Source: an uncultured Pelagibacteraceae bacterium (GTDB lineage: Bacteria; Pseudomonadota; Alphaproteobacteria; Pelagibacterales; Pelagibacteraceae). Taken from it: a stretch of 64,000 bases of DNA. Position numbers and translations under genes: made by a program. The notes beneath the pieces were generated by a model, which was not told where the DNA came from, did not search any database, and saw nothing but the letters and a program-made list of their open reading frames with translations. Shown one piece after another: positions 10,138 to 20,071 of the stretch (position 1 is the stretch's first letter; each line of letters begins with the position of its first letter). The stretch lies in NCBI GenBank assembly GCA_902573585.1, contig CACGKH010000003.1, positions 1-64,000 of the forward strand, read 5' to 3'.

Positions 10138-10576
10138 TAGTAATAGTGTTTCCTTTTAACCATTCACTTTCTTCATTTTCATAATGTTCTTTTTTCCAAA
10201 TTGGAGACCTTTTTTTAATTTCCTCAATTATATATCTTGAAAAAATATAAGCCTGATCACGATGTTTACAAGCAACTGCGATAATAATACTAATCTCACC
10301 TAACTTTAGGTGTCCTTTAGCATGTTCGATAAATACAGCTTTATCTTTAATATCTAATTTTTGATCTGCTTCATTATAAATTTCCTCAAAACTTTTAATC
10401 ACCATTTCGTCATGACTGTCATAAGTTATTCCAGTTACTGTTTTATTGTCATTGATATTTCTTACAGTACCTAAAAAATAAATTGATGCTCCAAACTTAG
10501 AGTCTTTAATAAACTTTTCAGCGTTAGAAGTAAGTATCTTCTCTTTTTTAGAATCTACTATTTTTGTATGAAGCAT
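10124..10576 (-). CDS. moaE: Molybdopterin synthase catalytic subunit
   Basis: FLGTVR, EHAKGHLKLGE, SPIWKKEHYE motifs. Confidence 0.93.
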   Translation of the reverse strand: MLHTKIVDSKKEKILTSNAEKFIKDSKFGASIYFLGTVRNINDNKTVTGITYDSHDEMVIKSFEEIYNEADQKLDIKDKAVFIEHAKGHLKLGEISIIIAVACKHRDQAYIFSRYIIEEIKKRSPIWKKEHYENEESEWLKGNTITNEKV

Positions 10577-10845
10577 TAACCTCCTCCGATAGGGGGTATG
10601 ATACCAATTTTTTGATCTTTTGTGATTTTATAATTGTCGCTAATTATTTCATTATTTTCAGAACAAAAAGCTGAAGATTTTACAATTTTTATGAAGTTTA
10701 TATTTCCACTAAAATTTTTATTGAGATATTTTATGATCACATTTCTTAAATCATCAATAGACGCTTTATCTTGAACCTCAAGTTCTAAGTGATCTTTATT
10801 ACTAAAGTCTCTACTAGCTCCAAATAATTCTAATTTAACTTTCAT
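10576..10845 (-). CDS. moaD: Molybdopterin synthase sulfur carrier subunit
   Basis: Ubiquitin-like fold length, C-terminal IIPPIGGG. Confidence 0.92.
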   Translation of the reverse strand: MKVKLELFGASRDFSNKDHLELEVQDKASIDDLRNVIIKYLNKNFSGNINFIKIVKSSAFCSENNEIISDNYKITKDQKIGIIPPIGGG

Positions 10846-11312
10846 TTTTTTAATTTTGATGAAAATTTTAAGTTTTCATTATTAAATTGGGATTTATTTT
10901 TTTCAATAAAGTCATCCATTATCTTTACTTTTTCTTGCTCAAATTCAGAAACTTTTCTTGTATTTAAATTAACATACAAGGAAAGAATTTCTATTGTTGA
11001 TGCTAAATACTTTTTTTCTTTATGAATCATTTCCATTTTATATTGAAGTCGTTTTTTATCATGATCGAAATAAACACAATTGATATCTACCTCATCGTTT
11101 AGTTGAAGTTCCTGATTGAACGTTATATGAGACTCTACAATCATTGTACTTTTCTTTGTTGTTTTTGCTGAGTGCTCACCCATCTTAAAAATATTATTTA
11201 ATATATCAGCACCATATTTATCAAACATTAGTAGATAATATGAAACATTCATATGATCGTTGTAGTCGATCCAGTCTTTAATAACTTTTTGAGTACTCAG
11301 ATAAACGGACAT
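10842..11312 (-). CDS. Thioesterase (hot-dog fold)
   Basis: WIDYNDHMNVSYYLLMFD, typical of acyl-CoA thioesterases. Confidence 0.85.
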   Translation of the reverse strand: MSVYLSTQKVIKDWIDYNDHMNVSYYLLMFDKYGADILNNIFKMGEHSAKTTKKSTMIVESHITFNQELQLNDEVDINCVYFDHDKKRLQYKMEMIHKEKKYLASTIEILSLYVNLNTRKVSEFEQEKVKIMDDFIEKNKSQFNNENLKFSSKLKK

Positions 11313-11318
11313 GTAGAA

Positions 11319-11864
11319 TTAAAATATGTTTTTTAAAAAATCAGGCAACCCATCAGGATTAGTCCACAATCCACTTTTTCCACCTTCTTTAATTAATAAC
11401 TTCACGTTATCTATTTTTAGATGTGGATTTACTATTTTACTTAAATCATAAATAGTTATTAAAGCAGCGTTAACACCCATAATAGCCTCCATCTCGACAC
11501 CAGTTTTAGCTACTGCTGACACAACGCAAAAAACCTCCAATGAATTATCTACTTCATTCATAATTATTTTAGTTGCAGTGTGGTCGATTGGAAGCGGATG
11601 ACATAAAGGAATTAATTCACTTGTTTTCTTTACACCTAATACAGCTGACACTTCAGCTAAAGTGATAGGATCTCCTTTTGGCATTTTTTTATTTTTGATT
11701 AAATCAAAAACTTCTTTTCCTACATAAATTTTTCCTGAAGCTAAAGCTCTACGAAATGTTTCTTTTTTAGATGAAACATCGACCATATTAAAAGAGTTTT
11801 TTTGAAATATTTCTTTTGCCCAGTCTTTAAGATCTTCTTGATTTATAATTTTTAATTTAGTCAT
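11319..11864 (-). CDS. moaC: Cyclic pyranopterin monophosphate synthase
   Basis: LIPLCHPLPI, VEMEAIMGVNAALITIYDL, KSGLW. Confidence 0.95.
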   Translation of the reverse strand: MTKLKIINQEDLKDWAKEIFQKNSFNMVDVSSKKETFRRALASGKIYVGKEVFDLIKNKKMPKGDPITLAEVSAVLGVKKTSELIPLCHPLPIDHTATKIIMNEVDNSLEVFCVVSAVAKTGVEMEAIMGVNAALITIYDLSKIVNPHLKIDNVKLLIKEGGKSGLWTNPDGLPDFLKNIF

Positions 11865-12856
11865 TAACCACCTGTTGTTGATAAATTTTTAGTTAAACCT
11901 GTTTCACCAAGCTCTAAATAATGAGACTCTTTTTTAAAGTTTAATTGTTTTAGGATTAAATCTTTTAATTCATCTAATTGCTCATCTTTTTGCATTAAGT
12001 GCCTAATATTTATTCCTGTATTACCAAACAAGCATAATCTTAAATCTCCTTTAGCAGTTATTCTTAATCTATTACAATTTTTACAAAAATCTTTAGAGTA
12101 GGGTGCTATAACTCCAAATTTACCCTCAAATTTTGGATTAAGATAATTTTTCGCTGGTCCCGCGTCCCTTCCAAATGTTTGGATTATCCAATTATTTTTG
12201 TTTAAGTAATCTGTAAATTTTGTAGCTGAAATATGATATTTTTTGAAATAATCTAAGTTATCTCCTGTTTGCATTAGTTCTATATATCTAAAATCAATTT
12301 TATTTACTTGAATAAAGTTAGACCATTGATTGAAATCATTTTCGCTATCATTAATTCCTTTTAATAATACAGCATTTATTTTAATATTTTTAAAATTAAG
12401 ACTCTGGAGAACTTTAATGCCTCTAAGTATTTCATCAAGTCTGTCATGACCAGTTATTATTTTAAATGTTTCTCTATTAAGACTATCTATACTTATGTTA
12501 ATTCCATCTAAGCCACTTTCTTTAATTTGGTTAGCTATTTTATCAAGATGATAACCATTAGTTGTTATAACTGTTTTCTTTATTCCTGAATTTTCTTTAA
12601 TTGTTTTTATAATATCAAAAAAATCCTTTCTTACTGTTGGCTCTCCTCCTGTAAGTCGAATTTTATTAACACCAAGTTCTGATAAAGCTTTGGCAAGACG
12701 TCTAACTTCTTCTAAGTGAAGAAATTTTCTATTATCACTTTTATCTATTTGATAACCATTAGGTAAGCAGTAACCACATTTGAAGTTACAGACGTCAGTT
12801 ATCGACAATCTAATATAAGGAAAAGTCCTTCCAAAGGAATCTTTAAGTGTTTGCAT
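11864..12856 (-). CDS. moaA: GTP 3',8-cyclase MoaA (radical SAM)
   Basis: CNFKCGYCLP cluster motif, C-terminal CNRLRITAKGDLRLCLF, terminal GG. Confidence 0.95.
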   Translation of the reverse strand: MQTLKDSFGRTFPYIRLSITDVCNFKCGYCLPNGYQIDKSDNRKFLHLEEVRRLAKALSELGVNKIRLTGGEPTVRKDFFDIIKTIKENSGIKKTVITTNGYHLDKIANQIKESGLDGINISIDSLNRETFKIITGHDRLDEILRGIKVLQSLNFKNIKINAVLLKGINDSENDFNQWSNFIQVNKIDFRYIELMQTGDNLDYFKKYHISATKFTDYLNKNNWIIQTFGRDAGPAKNYLNPKFEGKFGVIAPYSKDFCKNCNRLRITAKGDLRLCLFGNTGINIRHLMQKDEQLDELKDLILKQLNFKKESHYLELGETGLTKNLSTTGG

Positions 12857-12910
12857 TTAAAAAATGATATCACATTAAATAAAATTTAGCACATATCAAA
12901 TTTTAAGGTA

Positions 12911-12937
12911 AAACTTCCAGTCCGCATCTGGAAGTTT
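12911..12937. other. Stem-loop between the GYD-domain gene and moaA (AAACTTCCAG/CTGGAAGTTT)
   Basis: Perfect 10-bp inverted repeat, 7-nt loop; no good T-tract on either side. Confidence 0.75.
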
Positions 12938-12944
12938 ATACTAA

Positions 12945-13262
12945 TTATTGTCCTGGCGCTTTATAACCAATTTTACTAGCTTTCGTTGTTGCCTTTGTAA
13001 AATCAATTGCTTCTAATATAGTTAAGTTTTTTACTGCTCCTGACGACTCTACAACTAATTTAATTGCTGCAAAATCTTCAAAACTTGGCACATCAGTAAC
13101 AACTATAAAGTCATAAGAACCTCTGACAATATCCATACTATGCATCGTACCACCCATAGCTTTCGTAAGTTGTTCTACAACAGCTTTTCTATCACTTGTA
13201 GGATCTTTCAAAAATCCTTGAAAAGCTTTTTCAGTATAATTTCCCATTATATATGCTTTCAT
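12945..13262 (-). CDS. GYD domain-containing protein
   Basis: Small alpha/beta protein with GSYDFIVVTDVPS. Confidence 0.8.
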   Translation of the reverse strand: MKAYIMGNYTEKAFQGFLKDPTSDRKAVVEQLTKAMGGTMHSMDIVRGSYDFIVVTDVPSFEDFAAIKLVVESSGAVKNLTILEAIDFTKATTKASKIGYKAPGQ

Positions 13263-13365
13263 ATTTAACTCCTTTCTATAAACACAATGCTATCATTATT
13301 TCAAAAAAGTTTGATGTGTAAAAATTACATAGTAGACACAAGTTATTGTGGTGTTAGATTGAGAA

Positions 13366-14808
13366 ATGTACGAAAAATTTGGACAATTTATCGATGGAAA
13401 ATGGTCACCTTCTTCAAATGGTGAAACTTACGAAGTTATAAATCCTGCAACTGAAGAAATTTTAGGTAAAGCGTCTAAAGCTTCACCAGAAGATGTTGAT
13501 AGAGCACTTAAGTCTGCAGAAAAAGGATTACAAGTTTGGAAAAAAACTGCACCTTGGCAAAGAGCATATATCATAAGAAAAATTGCAGACAAGATGAGAG
13601 AGAAGCAAGATATACTTGCTAAATGGATGACTCTTGAGGTTGGTAAACCTTTAGCTGAAGCAAAAGGTGAAATTGCTGGTGCGGCAGATATTTTTGAATG
13701 GAATGCTGAAGAAACAAAAAGAATTTATGGTCAAACGATAGAAAGTAGATTTGAAGATACAAGAGTCCATGTTTATTACCAACCAGTTGGAGTCGTTGCC
13801 GCTTTATCTCCATGGAATTTTCCAGCAGTATTATCAGCAAGAAAAATTTCAACAGCATTAGCTGCAGGATGTTCAGTTATTATAAAACCAGATGTAATTA
13901 CTCCAGGTGTTGTAATGGAAATGGTTGATATCTGTAGAGAATGTGGGGTACCTCCAGGAGTAGTTAATCTTTTATCAGGTGATCCACCCAGTATTGCTCA
14001 ACAATTGATAGCCTCTGATATAATTAAAAAGATTTCTATTACAGGCTCGTCAAGAGTTGGAAAATTAATATTAAAACAAGCAGCCGACAAAGTTCAAAGA
14101 GTAACAATGGAACTTTCAGGTCATTCACCTTTTATTGTTTTTGATGATGCGGATATTAAAAAAGCAGCAGATATGGCAATTGCTGCAAAATTTAGAAATA
14201 ATGGACAAGTATGTATTTCACCTAATAGGTTTTATATTCATGAAAGTAAAAAAGATGAGTTTGTTAATTTGTTTGTAGATAAAACAAAAAAACTTAAAAT
14301 AGGAAATGGTATGGATACCGATACTCAATTAGGTCCTCTTACAACTCAAAAAAGATTGAATGAGGTTGAAGAATTAGTTGAAAAAACAAAACAAGAGGGA
14401 GCCAAAGTTTTATTAGGAGGAAAAAGACCAGCAGGTTTCAATAAAGGTTATTTTTATGAGCCAACAATATTCGATAATGTTAAAGATGATTACACCATTA
14501 TGAAACAGGAGCCTTTTGGACCTTTAGTCCCAATGCTTTCTTTTAAAAAATTTGATGAAGTAATAGAACGAGCAAACAATCATGAACTTGGTTTGTGTAG
14601 CTATGTTTGTACCAATTCAATGGAGAGAGCTCATTTAGCTTCAGAGCAATTAGAAACAGGATCAGTAGCGGTAAATACTGGAGTTGTAGCAATAGCAGAA
14701 GCACCGTTTGGAGGTATTAAGCAAAGTGGTTATGGAAGAGAGGGTGGGTCAAACGCAATCAAAGATTATTTAAATGTTAAATATACTCATTTAGGTATTA
14801 AAGGTTAA
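13366..14808 (+). CDS. NAD(P)-dependent aldehyde dehydrogenase (succinate-semialdehyde/lactaldehyde dehydrogenase-like)
   Basis: MELSGHSPFIVFDDAD and NNGQVCISPNRFY. Confidence 0.93.
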   Translation: MYEKFGQFIDGKWSPSSNGETYEVINPATEEILGKASKASPEDVDRALKSAEKGLQVWKKTAPWQRAYIIRKIADKMREKQDILAKWMTLEVGKPLAEAKGEIAGAADIFEWNAEETKRIYGQTIESRFEDTRVHVYYQPVGVVAALSPWNFPAVLSARKISTALAAGCSVIIKPDVITPGVVMEMVDICRECGVPPGVVNLLSGDPPSIAQQLIASDIIKKISITGSSRVGKLILKQAADKVQRVTMELSGHSPFIVFDDADIKKAADMAIAAKFRNNGQVCISPNRFYIHESKKDEFVNLFVDKTKKLKIGNGMDTDTQLGPLTTQKRLNEVEELVEKTKQEGAKVLLGGKRPAGFNKGYFYEPTIFDNVKDDYTIMKQEPFGPLVPMLSFKKFDEVIERANNHELGLCSYVCTNSMERAHLASEQLETGSVAVNTGVVAIAEAPFGGIKQSGYGREGGSNAIKDYLNVKYTHLGIKG

Positions 14809-14812
14809 TTAT

Positions 14813-15715
14813 ATGCAAATAGGAATTGACCTTGGTGCATCTAAAATTGAAAGTGTCATTTTAGATGAACAAGGTAATGAAAAGCATAGAGAAAGAGTAG
14901 ATTGTCCAAAAAATTATAATTCAATTATTGAAGAAATAAAAAAAATTGTTTCTGAAATTGAAAGTAAAATAAAAAAAACTTTACCCCTAGGCGTTTGTCA
15001 TCCTGGAGTACACTCTCCTCAAAGTGGTTTAGTCAAAAATGCACCCAATTGTATTTGGATTGAAAAAAAACCTTTTCAAAAAGATTTAAGAGAAGCCCTT
15101 GGAAGAGAAGTTTTTTGTGAAAATGATGCAAACTGTTTTGCATTATCTGAAGCTATAGATGGAGCTGGTAAACATTATAAAATAGTTTATGGAATTATAT
15201 TAGGATCTGGAGCTGGAGGTGGTTTAGTTATTGATAAACAAATTGTGAATGGCCCAAATGGTATTGCGGGAGAATGGGGACATAATCAATTACCATATAT
15301 GGCGGCAAAAAAAGAAAACCTAAATACTACTAGTTTGAGAGAAAGTGAAATTGAAAGTTTTATATCAGGAATGGGTTTGGCCAAAAAATTTAATAAAAGA
15401 TATAAACAAAATCTTAAAGCAAAAGAAATTTTTGAACTTTATAGAAAACATGACATCGAAGCAGATAAATTTATTGATGAATTTAAAATTAATCTAGCAA
15501 TGTCTTTATCTACAATAATAAATATACTGGACCCTGATGCGTTTGTTTTTGGAGGAGGAGTTTCGAATTCAATTGATTTTTTTCCTGAAATACAAACTTT
15601 AGTAAAGAAATATGTAATTGGCAGAGAATATGATGGAGTATTTTTGAAACCAAAATTTGGTGATGCGAGTGGTGTGAGAGGTGCAGCAAGGTTAGGTAGA
15701 AAGACCACTTACTAG
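14813..15715 (+). CDS. ROK family protein (sugar kinase-like)
   Basis: GIDLGASKIE, ENDANCFALSEA, GSGAGGGLVI, GEWGHNQLP. Confidence 0.9.
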   Translation: MQIGIDLGASKIESVILDEQGNEKHRERVDCPKNYNSIIEEIKKIVSEIESKIKKTLPLGVCHPGVHSPQSGLVKNAPNCIWIEKKPFQKDLREALGREVFCENDANCFALSEAIDGAGKHYKIVYGIILGSGAGGGLVIDKQIVNGPNGIAGEWGHNQLPYMAAKKENLNTTSLRESEIESFISGMGLAKKFNKRYKQNLKAKEIFELYRKHDIEADKFIDEFKINLAMSLSTIINILDPDAFVFGGGVSNSIDFFPEIQTLVKKYVIGREYDGVFLKPKFGDASGVRGAARLGRKTTY

Positions 15716-15902
15716 ATCATTCGCGTAAAAAGTGATCTTTAAAATCATAAAAAAAATTTTTTTAAGATAAATCAATAATTTATAATTAAAAAGTTTAAAA
15801 CAACTTTAAATTGTAAAGTCAGAATTACCCCTATTTATTTAATACTTTTTTTAATATGAATAGGTCTCAAATTAATTTGAAAAATAACTTTAAGAGGAAA
15901 AT

Positions 15903-17162
15903 ATGAAAATGAAGAAAATATTAATTGCAATATTTGCAATTTCTTTAGTTCCTAACATTTCATTTGCAGGACCTAAAGCTGAAGTACTTCACTGGTGGAC
16001 TTCTGGTGGTGAAGCAAAAGCACTAAGTGTGCTTAAAGCAGATTTTGCAGACAAAGGTGGAGAATGGACAGATATGCCAGTTGCTGGTGGTGGTGGAGAC
16101 GCTGCTATGCAAACTTTAAAGGCTAGAATTGTTGCTGGTGATGCACCTGCGGCTGCACAAGTTAAAGGTCCAGCTATTCAAGAATATGATGATCAAGGTG
16201 TTATCAAACCATATAACATTGATGCTGTAGCAAAAGCTGAGGGTTGGGATAAACTAGTAAGCAAGCAAGTAGCGCAACACATGAAGTGTAATAATTTTAC
16301 ACAATATTGTGCAGCTCCAGTAAACATTCATAGAATTGATTGGTTTTGGGCAAATAAAAAAGTTTTAGATTCTAATGGAATTAAAATGCCAACAAGTTGG
16401 AGTGAATTCAATGCAGCAGCTGATAAACTTCAAGCAGCTGGAATAATTCCATTTGCTCATGGTGGTCAACCTTGGCAAGATGCAACAGTATTTGAAGCAG
16501 TAGCTTTAGGTATTGGTGGAAATGATTTTTACAAAAAAGCATTTATTGATTTAGATCAAAAAGCTTTAAGTGGATCAACAATGGTTAAAGTATTTGATCA
16601 AATGAGAAAACTTAAATCATACACAGATGCTGGTTCTCCTGGAAGAGACTGGAACGTTGCAACAGGTATGGTTATGGATGGAAAAGCTGCCTTCCAAATA
16701 ATGGGAGATTGGGCTAAAGGTGAATTTTCTGCTAAAGGTTTAAAGCCAGGAAAAGATTATTATTGTTCACCAACTCCATCTAACAAAGGATATCTATACA
16801 ATGTAGACTCATTTGTGTTTTACAATGTAAAAGGTGCTGACAAACTAGAAGGACAAAAACTACTTGCTAGTTTAATCATGGGTAAAAACTTCCAAAAAGT
16901 TTTTAATATGTATAAAGGTTCAATACCTGCAAGATTAGATGTGTCTATGGCTGACTTTGATGATTGTGCAAAAAAATCAAATGCGGACTTAAATGCAGCT
17001 AGTGCGGCTGGTGGTTTAATGCCAAGTTATGCTCATGGAATGGCTCTTAAAGGTGCTCAGTCTGGTGCTATAACAGATGTAGTTACAGAGCATTTTAACT
17101 CAAATATGTCTTCAAAAGATGCTGCAAAAAAATTAGCAGCAGCTGTTAAAGCATCTTTGTAA
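15903..17162 (+). CDS. Carbohydrate ABC transporter substrate-binding protein
   Basis: Signal peptide, then EVLHWWTSGGEAKAL; family 1 SBP. Confidence 0.94.
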   Translation: MKMKKILIAIFAISLVPNISFAGPKAEVLHWWTSGGEAKALSVLKADFADKGGEWTDMPVAGGGGDAAMQTLKARIVAGDAPAAAQVKGPAIQEYDDQGVIKPYNIDAVAKAEGWDKLVSKQVAQHMKCNNFTQYCAAPVNIHRIDWFWANKKVLDSNGIKMPTSWSEFNAAADKLQAAGIIPFAHGGQPWQDATVFEAVALGIGGNDFYKKAFIDLDQKALSGSTMVKVFDQMRKLKSYTDAGSPGRDWNVATGMVMDGKAAFQIMGDWAKGEFSAKGLKPGKDYYCSPTPSNKGYLYNVDSFVFYNVKGADKLEGQKLLASLIMGKNFQKVFNMYKGSIPARLDVSMADFDDCAKKSNADLNAASAAGGLMPSYAHGMALKGAQSGAITDVVTEHFNSNMSSKDAAKKLAAAVKASL

Positions 17163-17182
17163 TTTAAACTTAACAGTTCTTA

Positions 17183-17214
17183 AAATCTGCGTTACTTTAA
17201 AGTAACGCAGATTT
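17183..17214 (+). other. Perfect 32-nt palindrome with following T-tract between SBP and permease genes
   Basis: AAATCTGCGTTACTTTAAAGTAACGCAGATTT then ATTTTTTTATG. Confidence 0.85.
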
Positions 17215-17222
17215 ATTTTTTT

Positions 17223-18098
17223 ATGGAATGGTTAAAAAAAAATTTACCTAAGATTGTAGTTGCACCATCATTTGCAGTTTTATTATGGTTCGTCTATGGT
17301 TTTATAGCCTGGACATTTTATGTTTCATTAACAAATTCAAAATTATTACCAAATTATGAATTTTGGGGAATTCATCAGTATATAAGACTTTGGCAAATGC
17401 CACGTTGGCATGTTGCTGTAGAAAATTTATTTATTTTTACAATTTTATTTATTATTTTATGTATTTTTATTGGAGTAATTCTCTCTATTTTTTTAGATCA
17501 AAAAATTCGATCTGAGGGTTTTCTTAAAACAATTTACCTTTATCCAATGGCTCTATCATTTATTGTTACGGGTACTGCTTGGAAATGGATATTAAATCCA
17601 ACAATGGGAATTGAAAAATTTGTCAATCAATTAGGTTTTGAAAATTTTCAATTTGACTGGTTGGTCACTCCAGGAATGTCAATTTATACTATTGTTATCG
17701 CAGGTGTTTGGCAATCATCAGGTTTTATAATGGCAATTTTTTTAGCAGGATTAAGATCAATTGATGACGAAGTAATTAAGGCTGCTAAAGTTGATGGAGC
17801 TAGCACTATTTCAATCTACATGAAAATTGTTCTACCAATGATGAGACCAGTTTTCATGAGTGCCATAGTAATATTGGTTCATTTATCTATAAAAAGTTAC
17901 GATTTAGTAATTGCATTAACAGCAGGTGGACCCGGAATTTCATCCGATATGCCAGCAGTTTTTATGACTAAAATGGCCTTTGGAAGAAGTGAAATAGGCC
18001 TAGCTTCTGCTAGTGCAATAATGATGTTTGCAACTGTTTCCGCAATTATTGTTCCATATCTTTATTCTGAATTGAGGAGGGAACAAGATGTTAAATAA
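17223..18098 (+). CDS. Sugar ABC transporter permease (MalF-like)
   Basis: EAA-type loop DDEVIKAAKVDGASTISIYMKIVLPMMRP. Confidence 0.93.
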   Translation: MEWLKKNLPKIVVAPSFAVLLWFVYGFIAWTFYVSLTNSKLLPNYEFWGIHQYIRLWQMPRWHVAVENLFIFTILFIILCIFIGVILSIFLDQKIRSEGFLKTIYLYPMALSFIVTGTAWKWILNPTMGIEKFVNQLGFENFQFDWLVTPGMSIYTIVIAGVWQSSGFIMAIFLAGLRSIDDEVIKAAKVDGASTISIYMKIVLPMMRPVFMSAIVILVHLSIKSYDLVIALTAGGPGISSDMPAVFMTKMAFGRSEIGLASASAIMMFATVSAIIVPYLYSELRREQDVK

Positions 18099-18945
18099 AA
18101 TAAATTTTTCTAGAATTTTTTTATTTTTAATTTTAGGTCTATTTGTTTTTTATTACATAACACCCTTATACGTAATGATTGTAACTTCATTGAAATCAAT
18201 GAATGAAATTAGAGAGGGAAATCTTTTTAGTTTACCAAGTACAATAAATTTTGATGCATGGAAAATTGCCTGGGGTGGTAGGGGAGAAGGAACAAGTGAT
18301 ACTTTTTTAAAACCTTATTTTTTTAACTCTCTTAAGATAACTATTCCTGCTTTAATAATCTCTACTTTATTAGGTGCTATTAATGGTTATGCTCTCACTA
18401 AATGGAAATTTAAAGGGGCGAATTTAATATTTTTACTTTTTTTATTTGGAACGTTTATACCTTATCAAGCAATCTTATTGCCTATGGCTAGAACTTTAGG
18501 TTTTTTAGGTATTTCGAATTCTCCAATTGGTTTGATACTTGTTCATTCTGTCTATGGATTAGGTTTTACTACTTTATTTTTTAGAAATTATTATGTTTCA
18601 ATTTCTGATGAAATTGTGAAAGCTGCAAAAGTTGATGGAGCAGGATTTTTTAAAATATTTTTTACGATCTTATTGCCTATTTCCCTGCCAATTTTAGTTG
18701 TAACCATAATTTTTCAATTTACTCAAATATGGAATGATTTTTTATTTGGAGTAACTTTTTCTTTCGGAGAACATGCTCCGATTCAAGTAGCCTTAAATAA
18801 TATGGTTTTAACTTCAGCTTCAGTAAAATATTATAATGTTGATATGGCTGCAGCAATTATGGCTGCTTTACCCACATTGGTAATATATATATTAGCTGGT
18901 AATTATTTCATTAAAGGATTAACTGCAGGGTCGGTAAAAGGATAA
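18088..18945 (+). CDS. Sugar ABC transporter permease (MalG-like)
   Basis: SDEIVKAAKVDGAGFFKIFFTILLPISLP. Confidence 0.93.
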   Translation: MLNKINFSRIFLFLILGLFVFYYITPLYVMIVTSLKSMNEIREGNLFSLPSTINFDAWKIAWGGRGEGTSDTFLKPYFFNSLKITIPALIISTLLGAINGYALTKWKFKGANLIFLLFLFGTFIPYQAILLPMARTLGFLGISNSPIGLILVHSVYGLGFTTLFFRNYYVSISDEIVKAAKVDGAGFFKIFFTILLPISLPILVVTIIFQFTQIWNDFLFGVTFSFGEHAPIQVALNNMVLTSASVKYYNVDMAAAIMAALPTLVIYILAGNYFIKGLTAGSVKG

Positions 18946-18946
18946 G

Positions 18947-20056
18947 ATGGCTACATTAAAAATAAAAAACTTAGAAAAAAAATTTAATCAAACTGAAGTT
19001 CTAAAAGGTATAAATTTAGAAATTAATGATGGTGATTTTTTAGTTTTACTTGGACCATCTGGGTGTGGAAAATCAACTTTATTAAATACTATAGCGGGTC
19101 TTGAGAATTCTGATAATGGTGAAATTATTATTGATTCACAAAAGGTCAACGATATGGAACCAAGTGAAAGAGATATTGCTTTTGTATTTCAATCTTATGC
19201 ACTTTATCCAGCTATGAATGTAGAGGAAAATATTGTTTTTGGACTAAAACAGAGAAAAATTTCAAAAGACAAAATTAATGAGTCACTAAATAGAATTGTT
19301 GAATTATTAAAAATTACAGAGTTATTAAAAAGAAAACCCGCACAATTATCTGGTGGGCAAAGACAAAGAGTTGCTATGGGTCGAGCTTTAGTTAGAGATC
19401 CAAAAATTTTTTTATTTGATGAACCACTTTCAAATCTTGATGCTAAGTTAAGAATAGAAATGAGAAGAGAAATAAAGAAATTACATAAAAATTTTAAAAC
19501 AACTATGGTTTATGTAACCCATGATCAAACTGAAGCAATGAGCCTGGGTACCAAAATAGCTATAATGAATAATGGTAAAATAGAACAATTTGATACGCCT
19601 AATAATATTTACAATAAGCCAAATAGTATTTTTGTTGCTGATTTTGTTGGGTCTCCATCAATGAATTTTATAAGCGGTTACATTAAAAAAGATGAAAATG
19701 TTATTTCTTTTTTCCCCGATAATGAGAAACAAAAAAGTATAAATTTAAATTTAATTAAAACAAAAGTTAATAATTCTGATGAAATTTTGTTAGGCATAAG
19801 ACCTGAACACATCTTTTTAAAAAAAGAACATGCTGTAAGAGTTACCAAAGATCATAATTTTGCTGAAATTGAAGTTAACCCCGAACTTCATGAATATATA
19901 GGCCATGAACAAATAGTTACTTTTAATTATTATGGCCAGGAAATTTTAGGTAAATTTTCTTCATCAATAAATATTGAAATAGATAAAAAAATGACACTAT
20001 TTGTTGATTTAAATAGTGTGTCTCTTTTTGACAAAGAGACAAAAAGAAGAATTTAG
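18947..20056 (+). CDS. Sugar ABC transporter ATP-binding protein (UgpC/MalK-like)
   Basis: Walker A GPSGCGKST, LSGGQRQRVAMGRA, TOBE-type C-terminus. Confidence 0.95.
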   Translation: MATLKIKNLEKKFNQTEVLKGINLEINDGDFLVLLGPSGCGKSTLLNTIAGLENSDNGEIIIDSQKVNDMEPSERDIAFVFQSYALYPAMNVEENIVFGLKQRKISKDKINESLNRIVELLKITELLKRKPAQLSGGQRQRVAMGRALVRDPKIFLFDEPLSNLDAKLRIEMRREIKKLHKNFKTTMVYVTHDQTEAMSLGTKIAIMNNGKIEQFDTPNNIYNKPNSIFVADFVGSPSMNFISGYIKKDENVISFFPDNEKQKSINLNLIKTKVNNSDEILLGIRPEHIFLKKEHAVRVTKDHNFAEIEVNPELHEYIGHEQIVTFNYYGQEILGKFSSSINIEIDKKMTLFVDLNSVSLFDKETKRRI

Positions 20057-20071
20057 ATTATAAATCTTAAT

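Noticed and set aside
12857-12944. Moco-sensing riboswitch upstream of moaA
   Set aside because: Leader is only about 90 nt, very AT-rich, with one simple hairpin and no complex multi-stem architecture
15716-15902. Riboswitch-like element before the sugar SBP
   Set aside because: Only a 6-bp AGATCA/TGATCT stem with a long loop; not distinguishable from chance in AT-rich DNA
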